IMG/VR virus record: IMGVR_UViG_3300006162_000242
Span: 1 to 61,105 of that record
DNA length: 61,105 bases
Direction: 5' to 3' (one strand)
DNA from: a virus
A model generated the notes under the pieces. It saw nothing but the letters and a program-made list of their open reading frames with translations. It made no database searches and was not told the origin of the DNA. Position 1 is the first letter of the stretch. Each line of letters opens with the position of its first letter. This document shows, piece by piece, positions 33,607-41,662 of this stretch. The translations under genes and the position numbers were made by a program.

Positions 33607-34892
33607 ACTGCAACGTCACCCTTTATCGCCGGATGAGGGTCATATCCAATCAACTTAATATCATCATACTTAAATGAGAATAAGTCTTTAACATTAGGAT
33701 TTAGCCATAATTTAGGCAATGACTTCGGGGTTCGACTAAGTTGCTCGTTTACTTGTTCTAAGTGATTCACATATAAATGACAATCACCAATAGTATATGT
33801 CAATGTTCCCGGTTCCATTCCAACACAGTGAGCGACCATAGCAATCAATAATGAATAACTCGTGATGTTAAATGGAGCACCCAAGAACATATCATTACTC
33901 CGAATCAGCATCAAAAGATTCAATCTACGCCGAGGAACATTCATATCATCAAAACATTTTTCCGAATGACATTGAGCTATCGGGAATAAATCACCGCCGT
34001 TTTGTTTGTATAAATTCATTCGTTCATCAAATGACAATTCCTCCGTGTTAAACTGCATAAAACAATGGCACGGAGATAATGCACATTTTTCTGCCCAGTA
34101 GGGATGCCAAGCTGATACAATCATTCTACGATCATCAGGATTGGTCTTGAGCTTGTCTATCACCTTTTGGAGTTGGTCCACTCGCTTCAATACAGTTTCG
34201 GTTCCTTTAACGGCACCATATTCTGTTTCTGCCTGTTCGAATGCATATGGAAACCCACGCCACATTCCGCCATAGGTGCCTTCACCGAGTTCTCCCCATT
34301 GCTCGGCGAATTCGGGGTCATTCTTTATACCTTCTACATACATTGGCAAAAGATGTGACATATTCTTTGGACCTGCCCCGAGGCTATCCATCCAACGCTT
34401 ACAACCCCATTCATCCCAAATATGCACGTCGTTGTCCACAAGGTATTTAATATTTGTATCACCACGAATGAACCATAGGAGTTCATGCACAATACCCTTA
34501 AACCAAACCTTCTTGGTGGTAAGAATGGGGAATGCGTCCAAATCAACCTTATACTTCGCCTGTGCCCCAAAGACGCCAATGGTATCAACTCCTGTGCGGT
34601 TCTTTTTGCGGCGTCCTTCTCGAAGGATAAGCGTCAACAAGTCTTTGTAGGTGTCATCGGTATGGTTGCCATTCAGCATTACCACTTCCTCACATGGCAT
34701 ACAGGGATGAATGGGACATCCACAATTCGAACAGAGTTCTTCGGACGGGTCATCTTCGTATGTGCTAGTAACCGACGGACTCATAGCTTTTACAGGTTCC
34801 CACGGCGAGGGGCTTTCAGTGCATCCACACTTGAATGCCCCCATATCCACCATTTCACCGCAACGCTTACATTTCCATTGTTGTTTAGTCAT
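33603..34892 (-). CDS. thyA: Thymidylate synthase with N-terminal zinc ribbons
   Basis: 429 residues. About 90 N-terminal residues carry two Cys clusters (CKRCGEM...CGC and CSNCGCPIHPCMPC). The ThyA domain follows: RTGVDTIGVFG, the catalytic Cys in LSPCHCFMQF, SNDMFLGAPFNITSY, GDCHLYVNH. It has an insertion compared with E. coli ThyA. Makes dTMP, and DHFR downstream of the same array regenerates folate. A GIY-YIG endonuclease abuts its 3' end. Confidence 0.92.
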   Translation of the reverse strand: MTKQQWKCKRCGEMVDMGAFKCGCTESPSPWEPVKAMSPSVTSTYEDDPSEELCSNCGCPIHPCMPCEEVVMLNGNHTDDTYKDLLTLILREGRRKKNRTGVDTIGVFGAQAKYKVDLDAFPILTTKKVWFKGIVHELLWFIRGDTNIKYLVDNDVHIWDEWGCKRWMDSLGAGPKNMSHLLPMYVEGIKNDPEFAEQWGELGEGTYGGMWRGFPYAFEQAETEYGAVKGTETVLKRVDQLQKVIDKLKTNPDDRRMIVSAWHPYWAEKCALSPCHCFMQFNTEELSFDERMNLYKQNGGDLFPIAQCHSEKCFDDMNVPRRRLNLLMLIRSNDMFLGAPFNITSYSLLIAMVAHCVGMEPGTLTYTIGDCHLYVNHLEQVNEQLSRTPKSLPKLWLNPNVKDLFSFKYDDIKLIGYDPHPAIKGDVAV

Positions 34893-35043
34893 TTTTTTGA
34901 GGTTCCTTAGTATGTTTTGGGGTTAAATCTATAACAACCCCACTTTCATTCCAATGATAAGCAAAGCAACGCCAGATAAACGGATTGTCTTCATCTTGCT
35001 TCATTGGCTGAAAACAAATTGGACAATATTGTTGCTCAATCAT
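34885..35043 (-). CDS. Small zinc-finger protein, 52 aa
   Basis: Read directly from the reverse strand: MIEQQYCPICFQPMKQDEDN with CPIC and a later C...H. It overlaps the thyA start by 8 nt, suggesting coupling. Confidence 0.55.
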   Translation of the reverse strand: MIEQQYCPICFQPMKQDEDNPFIWRCFAYHWNESGVVIDLTPKHTKEPQKND

Positions 35044-35050
35044 AATTTAT

Positions 35051-35260
35051 TTAATTCGGCATTGCTAATCCGTGGGTTTCCCGCTTTATCAACACACATT
35101 GTTCGAGATACCCAGTCTTCCACATCGCCCAATTTTCATAATCGGAGATTTCATTATAAGGGTTATCAAACAAAAGCTTACCATCCAAACAATCCTTGCG
35201 TCCTTGGTTTACTTCGGGCGATATACTGGGCGGCGGAACATATTTTGGTAAGTTATTCAT
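35051..35260 (-). CDS. RMF-like microprotein
   Basis: 69 residues. EVNQGRKDCLDGKLLFDNPY then WAMWKTGYLEQ follows the layout of ribosome modulation factor (GYxAGxxGxxxxxCPY...W..GW). RMF dimerises 70S ribosomes. Homology is by motif only; the Cys-Pro-Tyr is Asn-Pro-Tyr here. Confidence 0.5.
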   Translation of the reverse strand: MNNLPKYVPPPSISPEVNQGRKDCLDGKLLFDNPYNEISDYENWAMWKTGYLEQCVLIKRETHGLAMPN

Positions 35261-35263
35261 AAA

Positions 35264-35557
35264 TCATTTATTCCTGATGTCATCATACCACGGCAATGCC
35301 TTACATTTAGGACAACAAACCAGAGTGTCATTATCAAGTTTAGTAGTTCCAAGGTCTTTGGTAAGTCCTTTCCATCCACAATCACAACACTCCGATACAT
35401 CTGGACGTTCTTCGCCTGTATCACACCAAGGGCATACATCGGTGCCACCCATACTTGCTTCTGTCACAGGATAACCACAAACTCGACACGGAGCATTCTC
35501 ATCATATTCGATACTGATGTTTTCTCCGTCAAGTTTGGTATATGTGGCGGTCTTCAT
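35264..35557 (-). CDS. Double zinc-ribbon protein, 97 aa
   Basis: CRVCG...CPWC and CCDCGWKG...CCPKC give two four-Cys sites, resembling phage rubredoxin/zinc-ribbon proteins. Function unknown. Confidence 0.65.
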   Translation of the reverse strand: MKTATYTKLDGENISIEYDENAPCRVCGYPVTEASMGGTDVCPWCDTGEERPDVSECCDCGWKGLTKDLGTTKLDNDTLVCCPKCKALPWYDDIRNK

Positions 35558-35560
35558 AAA

Positions 35561-35749
35561 TTATTTGAACCACCAAAATATTGGTGTCATTGTTGTTCTT
35601 TCACACCCATTCCAATCCACCAATGCTGTGCGCCAACCTTTCACCGCAATAACTCTTCCGTAAGTTTTATAGAAAGAATGCCAGAGCCATTTCCTATAGA
35701 CCAATGCCCATAGCCATCGAGTAAATGAATTGTTGGGGATGATATTCAT
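35561..35749 (-). CDS. Hypothetical protein, 62 aa
   Basis: Start at MNIIPNNSF, whose ATG overlaps the DHFR stop (ATGA). Trp-rich, possibly membrane-associated. Confidence 0.55.
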   Translation of the reverse strand: MNIIPNNSFTRWLWALVYRKWLWHSFYKTYGRVIAVKGWRTALVDWNGCERTTMTPIFWWFK

Positions 35750-36216
35750 ACAAAAATGGGACTCGAATATTTCACAATCCAAAAATCTTTTGTTTCCGTG
35801 ATTATCTCTTGATTCTGGAACATATGCTCGAACGGAGGCATATATGCATCTACATTATATTCGTTGAGCACGTGTGTTACAAATACTTCCCTGCACCACG
35901 GCAAAAGCAACGTATATGCTTTAACTCCACCACATAGCCACATATCATCACTCCGCAACCCCAGAAGCATATCAAATGTGACATACTGATAGGAAGAAAA
36001 TGGCGGCAATGATAAAAGGGTATGGTCTTTGGTCAGAACATAAGTAAACCTATTTTTCAATGGTCCAACTGACTTGAAAGTTTCCCGACCCATCACAAGC
36101 TTCTTTGTTTCAAGAGTTTTCTGCTTGAACCATTTGAAATCAGCAGGAAGATGCCACGGGAGATTTCCTCGAAATCCTATTCCTCTATTCAAATCCATTG
36201 CGGCAATTGCTTTCAT
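35746..36216 (-). CDS. Dihydrofolate reductase
   Basis: 156 residues from MKAIAAMDLN (36216), start fixed by ATGA overlap with the small upstream gene. RGIGFRGNLPWHLPADFKWF holds the substrate loop and the catalytic acidic residue; VMGRETF and LCGGVKAY bind NADPH. Supplies tetrahydrofolate for ThyA. Confidence 0.92.
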   Translation of the reverse strand: MKAIAAMDLNRGIGFRGNLPWHLPADFKWFKQKTLETKKLVMGRETFKSVGPLKNRFTYVLTKDHTLLSLPPFSSYQYVTFDMLLGLRSDDMWLCGGVKAYTLLLPWCREVFVTHVLNEYNVDAYMPPFEHMFQNQEIITETKDFWIVKYSSPIFV

Positions 36217-36380
36217 ATAATTCCAAGTTTGCGAGATGTCTGAGCACATTCCCAACCCCATTCCCAATGCCGAACCAAATCCCAGTAATCATATGGACAG
36301 TCATGAATTGACTTCCCATTCAAAAACGCATTATACCCCTCGGCATATATTATGTCCATTGTAACGTCAATATTAAGCAT
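36213..36380 (-). CDS. RMF-like microprotein, 55 aa
   Basis: Read directly from the reverse strand. IYAEGYNAFLNGKSIHDCPY then VRHWEWGWECA matches ribosome modulation factor spacing: GYxA, Gly, CPY and a closing W..GW..A. Coupled to DHFR by ATGA. Function by analogy: ribosome or RNA binding. Confidence 0.58.
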   Translation of the reverse strand: MLNIDVTMDIIYAEGYNAFLNGKSIHDCPYDYWDLVRHWEWGWECAQTSRKLGII

Positions 36381-36708
36381 AGATTTGAGGGAACTGGTTC
36401 TTCAATGTCTCATATGCCACGGTGTCTTTCCACAAGATAGCATTGGATGCCATCGTGGCGTAGGGTTCGACACATTGAGCGGTGATGAATTCTAAAAACG
36501 CAAGTTGCTTGTTGGATAGCCCGACATCGGTATTGATATGCTTAAGCAAGGCATCCACGATTGTCTTGGCTTCGTATTTGTCCTTGGCTCGTGCGATGAT
36601 TTCCTCAGAGCCTTCTGGCCCCTTCCATATGGCTACTTCCTTACCACTCCAACTTTCTTCGAAGAAGCACCAGTAGTTGTCATTTCCGTATTTTTTGGAC
36701 TTAATCAT
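36373..36708 (-). CDS. Hypothetical protein, 111 aa
   Basis: No recognised domain; C-terminal half helical. The ATG is 6 nt after a -10 box, so leaderless. Confidence 0.6.
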   Translation of the reverse strand: MIKSKKYGNDNYWCFFEESWSGKEVAIWKGPEGSEEIIARAKDKYEAKTIVDALLKHINTDVGLSNKQLAFLEFITAQCVEPYATMASNAILWKDTVAYETLKNQFPQIYA

Positions 36709-36714
36709 ACCTAC

Positions 36715-36743
36715 ATTATCTCACACCAGTCCGAAACAGTCCA
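36715..36743 (-). promoter_or_regulatory. Leaderless promoter
   Basis: TGGACT (36738-36743), 17 nt, GATAAT (36715-36720), 6 nt to ATG at 36708. Confidence 0.65.
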
Positions 36744-36749
36744 TTTATT

Positions 36750-36983
36750 TTAATGGGATAAGTTCGATTCTACAATCCACTCGTAAATATCTCCCACCGC
36801 ACACACATTATGATGCTCATATAGAGCTTTAATATTGTCCCAAGTTACGGTTGCTTTGGCAGATGTGCCATCTTTGAACTTAACAACTATCTCAACGTCA
36901 TGGGGCCGAACTTCTCCTGCCAGCACACCTTTACGGAAGTCATCTGGCTTAACCTCGTGAATTTGAATGTTGTCATCATTCAT
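36750..36983 (-). CDS. Hypothetical protein, 77 aa
   Basis: Acidic protein with a beta strand pair (VEIVVKFKDGTSAKATVTW). ATGA overlap with the upstream gene. Unknown function. Confidence 0.58.
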   Translation of the reverse strand: MNDDNIQIHEVKPDDFRKGVLAGEVRPHDVEIVVKFKDGTSAKATVTWDNIKALYEHHNVCAVGDIYEWIVESNLSH

Positions 36984-37309
36984 ACGGGAATCAGTTTGTA
37001 ATCGTAATCGTCGAGAATATGAGGCGTTTCCCAGTCACTTGATTCGTTGCACGTTACTACTTGATAGACACCATCCTTACACTCATTCAAGTTAGTTATA
37101 TTTTTAACTACGTCAGCGGCACCGGCCATGCAACAATCTTCATACAATATGTTATATCCCACACACTTGCGTTTTAAGAATCGGAGGGTCTTGTCTATAT
37201 GAACGCCATTTTTATCATGCCAGACAGAAGTAGTCAGTCGAACCACGCACATAGGTCGTGGTTCTTTAAGCGGTCTAATCTCAGTGCCTAAATCGAGAAA
37301 ATCATTCAT
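36980..37309 (-). CDS. Hypothetical protein, 109 aa
   Basis: Start at MNDFLDLG (37309), overlapping the exonuclease stop by 8 nt. Contains CCMAGAADVV. No recognised domain. Confidence 0.58.
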   Translation of the reverse strand: MNDFLDLGTEIRPLKEPRPMCVVRLTTSVWHDKNGVHIDKTLRFLKRKCVGYNILYEDCCMAGAADVVKNITNLNECKDGVYQVVTCNESSDWETPHILDDYDYKLIPV

Positions 37310-37895
37310 ACACACGAGGGAACTTGGCACGCACCAGTTGAATGACATCCCAAGCATCATCCAAAGCTTCGTGAGTTACAAGTTCTGGGAGACCTGCACG
37401 CTTTTTGCATTCTTTCAAATCGGGCGGCACGGTGTCAGTCAATGGGTTGAAATACAACATGCCGGGGTCAATAACTCGATGATGGAACTTAAAGCAGTCT
37501 TTCCACGCCGGGAAAGTATTCATAAACGGAATGTCAAATCCAGCAATGTTCTTTCCCGCAAGAACCGTCTTGGCTGTTCTATCGTCCAAACCATTTTTAT
37601 CCAACCAACTCCCAAAACACGAAGTCATTCCAGTAAATGTTGTTATTTCCGAGCAGGACTCATTGTTTAACCAACGTTTCCGCAAGTCGAGAATTTTTTT
37701 AAAGATATTAACATTCATCGCCAAAGCAAATGGTTCGCCCTTGTAATTTTCTTTCCATACGTAACGATGAAAACTGGGCAACTCTTCCCTCGGAAGAGGA
37801 TTAGCGGTATCTTCAAGGTAGGCACCTACTTCCAGCACGTCGCAGGTTTCGGGGTTAAGGCCAGTGGTTTCAATGTCTAAGCTTATGTATTTCAT
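37302..37895 (-). CDS. DnaQ-like 3'-5' exonuclease
   Basis: 197 residues. SLDIETTGL (ExoI), NIAGFDIPFMN (ExoII) and HEALDDAWDV (ExoIII, H...D) give the DEDDh site. It could be an oligoribonuclease- or epsilon-like enzyme. Second DEDD exonuclease in the window. Confidence 0.85.
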   Translation of the reverse strand: MKYISLDIETTGLNPETCDVLEVGAYLEDTANPLPREELPSFHRYVWKENYKGEPFALAMNVNIFKKILDLRKRWLNNESCSEITTFTGMTSCFGSWLDKNGLDDRTAKTVLAGKNIAGFDIPFMNTFPAWKDCFKFHHRVIDPGMLYFNPLTDTVPPDLKECKKRAGLPELVTHEALDDAWDVIQLVRAKFPRVYE

Positions 37896-38149
37896 TCGAG
37901 TCCTTTCCAGAGTTCGGGGTCATCGGGGTCCGAATGAAATTTCAAACATTCACCGATGAATAGGTTTCGGTTCCTAAGTTTACTTTTTACAGGTAAAGTC
38001 ACAGTCGCCCACGTAATCAACATATCAATGGGCATACGCCATGCGGTCATAGCATAGAACTCCATCAAGTTATCCAAAAGCGACCACCGACCATTCTTAA
38101 TCAAAAGGTCGGCGATTTCGTAAATATCATCTATTTCTTTGTCAGTCAT
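37892..38149 (-). CDS. Hypothetical protein, 85 aa
   Basis: Start at MTDKEIDD, whose ATG overlaps the stop of the small membrane gene (ATGA). Helical. ATGA overlap downstream too. Confidence 0.55.
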   Translation of the reverse strand: MTDKEIDDIYEIADLLIKNGRWSLLDNLMEFYAMTAWRMPIDMLITWATVTLPVKSKLRNRNLFIGECLKFHSDPDDPELWKGLE

Positions 38150-38310
38150 TTTCGGGTAAAATGTCCCCACATCCAGCCAGCGATTAAAACTCCGACGACG
38201 ACGAATCCAAACTTCAATACACCCATGACTACCCATGCGTGGGCAAGTCCAATGAACAATATCCACAAAATGACGATGAGGGCAATTAGAGCTATAAGGA
38301 TGTTTTTCAT
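38146..38310 (-). CDS. Small membrane protein, 54 aa
   Basis: Read directly from the reverse strand: MKNILIALIALIVILWILFI is the first of two hydrophobic helices, the second about 29-48. Short basic C-terminus. Confidence 0.55.
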   Translation of the reverse strand: MKNILIALIALIVILWILFIGLAHAWVVMGVLKFGFVVVGVLIAGWMWGHFTRK

Positions 38311-38510
38311 ATATTTTTCAACGCTTTCTTCAACTTGGCATCAATCATTGCATTCACCACATTTTGTTCAAGACGTTCATAGGCTTGACTTACGGTATGA
38401 TTGCAGCCGTCTCGAAACTCTTTATGACAAATGGGACACTGACCACCACGAGCAGTCCATTCATTCAACCGTTTCCTCGCCCGTTTCAATGCTCCATTCG
38501 TCTTACTCAT
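38307..38510 (-). CDS. Small zinc-finger protein, 67 aa
   Basis: From MSKTNGAL. CPICHKEFRDGCNH is a compact C2-C-H site followed by a helix. Overlaps both neighbours. Confidence 0.55.
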   Translation of the reverse strand: MSKTNGALKRARKRLNEWTARGGQCPICHKEFRDGCNHTVSQAYERLEQNVVNAMIDAKLKKALKNI

Positions 38511-38619
38511 GGGTCGGGGTGCAAATGTCCGATATGTCAGGATATGCTTTCTGATATGCTTCATCAATCAAATCCTCAAACATAGAGCGGACGACTTCAA
38601 TGAGTTCTTCGTGCGTCAT
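38503..38619 (-). CDS. Microprotein, 38 aa
   Basis: MTHEELIEVVRSMFEDLIDE starts a short acidic helix. Placed between EF-Ts and the zinc-finger gene with an 8-nt overlap downstream. Uncertain. Confidence 0.4.
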   Translation of the reverse strand: MTHEELIEVVRSMFEDLIDEAYQKAYPDISDICTPTHE

Positions 38620-38623
38620 ATGC

Positions 38624-39205
38624 TTATGCCGAGAATCGAACAAACTTCTTGACTTCAATCTTCTCACCGACCGTGGCTGAGACATTGGCAATAAGCTGTT
38701 GGATGGTAATGGTATCGTCTCGGATGAACTTTTGACGAAGCAGGCATATTTCGTCCAACATTTTGGCCAATTTACCCGTCACAATCTTCTCGACAATGGC
38801 ATCGGGTTTATTGGACAATCCTTTTTTGCAATCAGAAATGAAAATTGATTTCACCGTGCCGGGGACAGCTTCTTCCGAAACATACTCACAAGTCGCATTC
38901 GACACGATATGCATACAAATATCCTTCGCCAGCTTCAAGAACATTTCGTTCCTTGCCACGAAGTCAGTCTGACACGCCAAGACAATCATTGCCCCAACTT
39001 TATTGTTGTGGACATAGGAATAGATAATGTTGTTGTCAGCTTTCCGATTCGCCATATCTGCGGCATCAGCGACCTTGTTTTTGATAAGCAACTGCACTGC
39101 CGCATTCACATCGCCATTGGTTTGACGCAGAGCATCAGCAATATCTTTCATCGGTGCCATCGTAAGCTGTCGAACAATCCTGCACTGTTCAATATAGTTT
39201 TCCAT
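38624..39205 (-). CDS. tsf: Elongation factor Ts-like protein
   Basis: 193 residues. N-terminal UBA-like helix region (RQLTMAPMKDIADALRQTNG, then VNAAVQLL), TDFVARNEMF (the EF-Tu contacting core), YVHNNKVGAMIVLACQ, IRDDTITIQQLI and a closing VKKFVRF. All are EF-Ts hallmarks in the right order. Host EF-Ts is longer (about 280); the coiled-coil/second core subdomain seems trimmed. It should exchange nucleotide on EF-Tu or capture it. Confidence 0.88.
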   Translation of the reverse strand: MENYIEQCRIVRQLTMAPMKDIADALRQTNGDVNAAVQLLIKNKVADAADMANRKADNNIIYSYVHNNKVGAMIVLACQTDFVARNEMFLKLAKDICMHIVSNATCEYVSEEAVPGTVKSIFISDCKKGLSNKPDAIVEKIVTGKLAKMLDEICLLRQKFIRDDTITIQQLIANVSATVGEKIEVKKFVRFSA

Positions 39206-39208
39206 AAA

Positions 39209-39475
39209 TCATTTCAATAGGCTGGCAACCAACTCTTCTTTGGTCGGGAACAATTCTTTTTCCTTCATGAAGATGAATGTTCCATTGAAAATTTCATACT
39301 CCGTCTCAATAACCTCGGTTACAATTGGGTCTGGGTAATCATTATCGCAGAATGATTTCGGCGGATATTCCTCGTGAAGAGATTTGGTTTGTTGAATGCG
39401 TTTCACATGAGACTCATATGGTCTATTGTTGTGCATAAACCATACGGTTTGTTTAAGTTTGTATTTCGAATCCAT
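39209..39475 (-). CDS. Hypothetical protein, 88 aa
   Basis: Starts with KLKQTVWFMHNNRPYESHV, a small beta-barrel-like pattern seen in phage accessory proteins. No named family. Confidence 0.57.
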   Translation of the reverse strand: MDSKYKLKQTVWFMHNNRPYESHVKRIQQTKSLHEEYPPKSFCDNDYPDPIVTEVIETEYEIFNGTFIFMKEKELFPTKEELVASLLK

Positions 39476-39478
39476 AAA

Positions 39479-39601
39479 TTAGTTAATGCTTTGCTGCGAT
39501 GCGTGGAATAGGTTTGGCAAAATAAAGACGACGAATGCCAATGCTATAACGACAGCCACACCAATAGCTGCCCCGATTAGGATTAATTTTGTTTTATTCA
39601 T
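39479..39601 (-). CDS. Single-span membrane microprotein, 40 aa
   Basis: Read directly from the reverse strand: MNKTKLILIGAAIGVAVVIA and continuing hydrophobic to about residue 28. Preceded by the start context AATATG. Confidence 0.5.
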   Translation of the reverse strand: MNKTKLILIGAAIGVAVVIALAFVVFILPNLFHASQQSIN

Positions 39602-39604
39602 ATT

Positions 39605-39703
39605 TCAGTGACGTAATGGTAATGTGGAAACATAAACCCACCATGCTATCTCAGCCGTTACAAATAGCACAAGACAGATGGTTATGAACCTTGCGTTACT
39701 CAT
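39605..39703 (-). CDS. Single-span membrane microprotein, 32 aa
   Basis: MSNARFITICLVLFVTAEIA then WWVYV. Overlaps the Thg1 stop by 8 nt, suggesting coupling. Confidence 0.45.
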   Translation of the reverse strand: MSNARFITICLVLFVTAEIAWWVYVSTLPLRH

Positions 39704-40520
39704 ACTTCGGAATCATGTCCAGAAGTTTATCTTTATTCTCAGTAAACTTCCAAGCACCCTTGGATACCCAACGAGTTCGTGTGACAGTCGAAGGTTCCTG
39801 ACCCGAGCAGTTGCGACCACCGGGGACAGAAGGAGATTGATATTCTTCTTTGACAATAATCCTTCCATTCTTCTCCCCATCGGAGAAGTCCGTCGCCCAA
39901 TTGATACCTTTGGCGTGAAGCATATCGTGAATCGCATGGGTTGAAACTCCTTGGAGTTCTTTGTGGGAAAAGTTCTGCTGTGCCACCATTGATACCGAGT
40001 TGCGGGCACAGTCTTGGTTACGCCAGATGAAATAGTTCATGACTTCCGTGCGGTCAGGAATGGTGAAGACACGAGCATCAAAGTATGCATTCCGAAATCG
40101 GTCTGCGAATTCTCTTGCTTCGCCAGTAGTGGCAAGGCTCTTCAATTCCTCTCGGACTCTGTTCATTCTGAGAAGATTAAACTCCGCAGTGATGATTGAA
40201 GCCGACACGGAAGTAATCTTCTGCAAGTTGCCATCAAACCACGCCGATGTGTTAGGCAAGGCAAAGTCCGTCAAAAGGATAGAAATCTCGTCCGATTGGG
40301 TATAGGCGAACACCGCCCCCTGAATCTCAGGAAGCATGGCAATGATGGCATTGTCCATATCCTCATACAAATCCTTGTCGAAAGGCTTCTTCAACCCACG
40401 AGTGTAGGTATGGAATGCCTTACCATCCAAGCGGATGATGGTATAAGTGCGGCGAGGCAGTGAGAACCGTGTGCGGTCCTCATACTGCGACTTCATTCTG
40501 TCTCCGAGTTCATCTTTCAT
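39696..40520 (-). CDS. tRNA-His guanylyltransferase (Thg1)-like 3'-5' polymerase
   Basis: 274 residues. RLDGKAFHTYTRG (30-42, metal Asp32) and AYTQSDEISILL (72-83, Asp77) are the two metal motifs of Thg1. FRNAYFDARVF and WRNQDCARNSV follow as in the family. Thg1-like enzymes add nucleotides 3'-5' and can repair tRNA 5' ends. With EF-Ts and PTH2-like proteins it supports a tRNA maintenance set. Confidence 0.9.
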   Translation of the reverse strand: MKDELGDRMKSQYEDRTRFSLPRRTYTIIRLDGKAFHTYTRGLKKPFDKDLYEDMDNAIIAMLPEIQGAVFAYTQSDEISILLTDFALPNTSAWFDGNLQKITSVSASIITAEFNLLRMNRVREELKSLATTGEAREFADRFRNAYFDARVFTIPDRTEVMNYFIWRNQDCARNSVSMVAQQNFSHKELQGVSTHAIHDMLHAKGINWATDFSDGEKNGRIIVKEEYQSPSVPGGRNCSGQEPSTVTRTRWVSKGAWKFTENKDKLLDMIPKYE

Positions 40521-40523
40521 AAA

Positions 40524-40718
40524 TTAATGAGAATGCGTAATTACATAACCAATTCCAAGCAAACCGCTTGCAATCAGAGCAGCACCTAGTCCTTCATCAT
40601 TGTTCCGAACAATGGAATAAGTTCCACATACCACCCAAATCACAACGGCCAAGAAAAGCCACGGGTTATTCATTAATGCATTCATAATTTTTAGGGAAAC
40701 ATTGACATTATCATCCAT
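40524..40718 (-). CDS. Small membrane protein, 64 aa
   Basis: Two hydrophobic helices (about 19-36 and 44-62). Overlaps the upstream zinc protein by 28 nt. Confidence 0.55.
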   Translation of the reverse strand: MDDNVNVSLKIMNALMNNPWLFLAVVIWVVCGTYSIVRNNDEGLGAALIASGLLGIGYVITHSH

Positions 40719-40879
40719 TGTTGTAATCGCCTGACACTTTCAGGTGGATTTTCCTCAACCCGTTTTACACATGGATGGCATATAAACCAATCATCGTTGG
40801 GGTCGTAGTTATAGTCCAATGGACTCCAATCAAGTGGACCTCGACACGCACGACAAGTGAATTCTTTTTTAGTGTCCAT
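40691..40879 (-). CDS. Small zinc-ribbon protein, 62 aa
   Basis: CRACRGPLDWSP and CHPCVKR give a CxxC...CxxC site. Overlaps neighbours on both sides. Confidence 0.57.
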   Translation of the reverse strand: MDTKKEFTCRACRGPLDWSPLDYNYDPNDDWFICHPCVKRVEENPPESVRRLQQWMIMSMFP

Positions 40880-41066
40880 TCACAATGATGCTGCTGATGA
40901 ACCAGAAGAAAGCCACAATCAAAACAATAGGCACCAATAGCCAAGCACCGTGAGTTTCAATGTCTTTTTTGGTTGCTGCCCACAGATAAGCAGGTTTTAG
41001 TTCTTCACGGCATCCACCACCGTTTGCCGCAACTTCTTTTTTAAGGTTTTCAATAAGTTTTCCCAT
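40869..41066 (-). CDS. Small membrane protein, 65 aa
   Basis: Soluble N-terminus with GGGCREEL, then a C-terminal helix (about 42-61). Confidence 0.55.
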   Translation of the reverse strand: MGKLIENLKKEVAANGGGCREELKPAYLWAATKKDIETHGAWLLVPIVLIVAFFWFISSIIVNGH

Positions 41067-41069
41067 AAA

Positions 41070-41339
41070 TCAATGTAAAATCGCATACAGAACACCGACC
41101 ACCAAAGCAATGAGAGGAATAGCCGGAATCAATCCCGACCAGCCGAGTGCAATCTGGGCATCTTCCATTGCATTCCACTCGGCTTTGATGTCAGCCAAAA
41201 TATCAGTCTTGCCATTCAACTGAATAACACGTTCGTTGGGATGTTGGTTCGAAAACCAAGCCCGATATTTAGCATTTTCTTGTTTCCATGCTTCGGTATG
41301 ACCTACGGAATCGGCATCGAATATTTCTGGATTATTCAT
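41070..41339 (-). CDS. Tail-anchored protein, 89 aa
   Basis: Start at MNNPEIFD (41339), 10 nt from its -10 box. C-terminal hydrophobic helix (about 67-88). Function unknown. Confidence 0.57.
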   Translation of the reverse strand: MNNPEIFDADSVGHTEAWKQENAKYRAWFSNQHPNERVIQLNGKTDILADIKAEWNAMEDAQIALGWSGLIPAIPLIALVVGVLYAILH

Positions 41340-41349
41340 AATGGGTTGT

Positions 41350-41378
41350 ATTGTATCACAGATGGGAGTGGTTGTAAA
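41350..41378 (-). promoter_or_regulatory. Near-leaderless promoter
   Basis: TTTACA (41373-41378), 17 nt, TACAAT (41350-41355), 10 nt to ATG at 41339. Confidence 0.6.
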
Positions 41379-41407
41379 GATTAATTTGGAGTCACCACAC
41401 ACAAAAT

Positions 41408-41662
41408 TCAAACGCATGTATATTTTCTCCAGAATTCCAAATCTTCAATGAAGAAAGCATGATAGCCACAATGTTCCGTCCATACCAATAGCATATTATG
41501 CCCTTGAATTTTTTGTTTGCGGCAAGTGGCGTATTGAAAGATAAAATGAGAATGGTCGCCGTGGAGAACTTCCACAGTATAGTTGAACATATTGCATCGT
41601 AGCTTCGGACGACGTGCATCCAACAACTCACGGGCAGCTTTCATTGCAAGCGGAATACTCAT
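41408..41662 (-). CDS. Hypothetical protein, 84 aa
   Basis: Start at MSIPLAMKAA, overlapping the pyruvate-kinase-like stop (ATGA). Compact alpha/beta pattern with several His/Trp. No recognised family. Confidence 0.58.
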   Translation of the reverse strand: MSIPLAMKAARELLDARRPKLRCNMFNYTVEVLHGDHSHFIFQYATCRKQKIQGHNMLLVWTEHCGYHAFFIEDLEFWRKYTCV

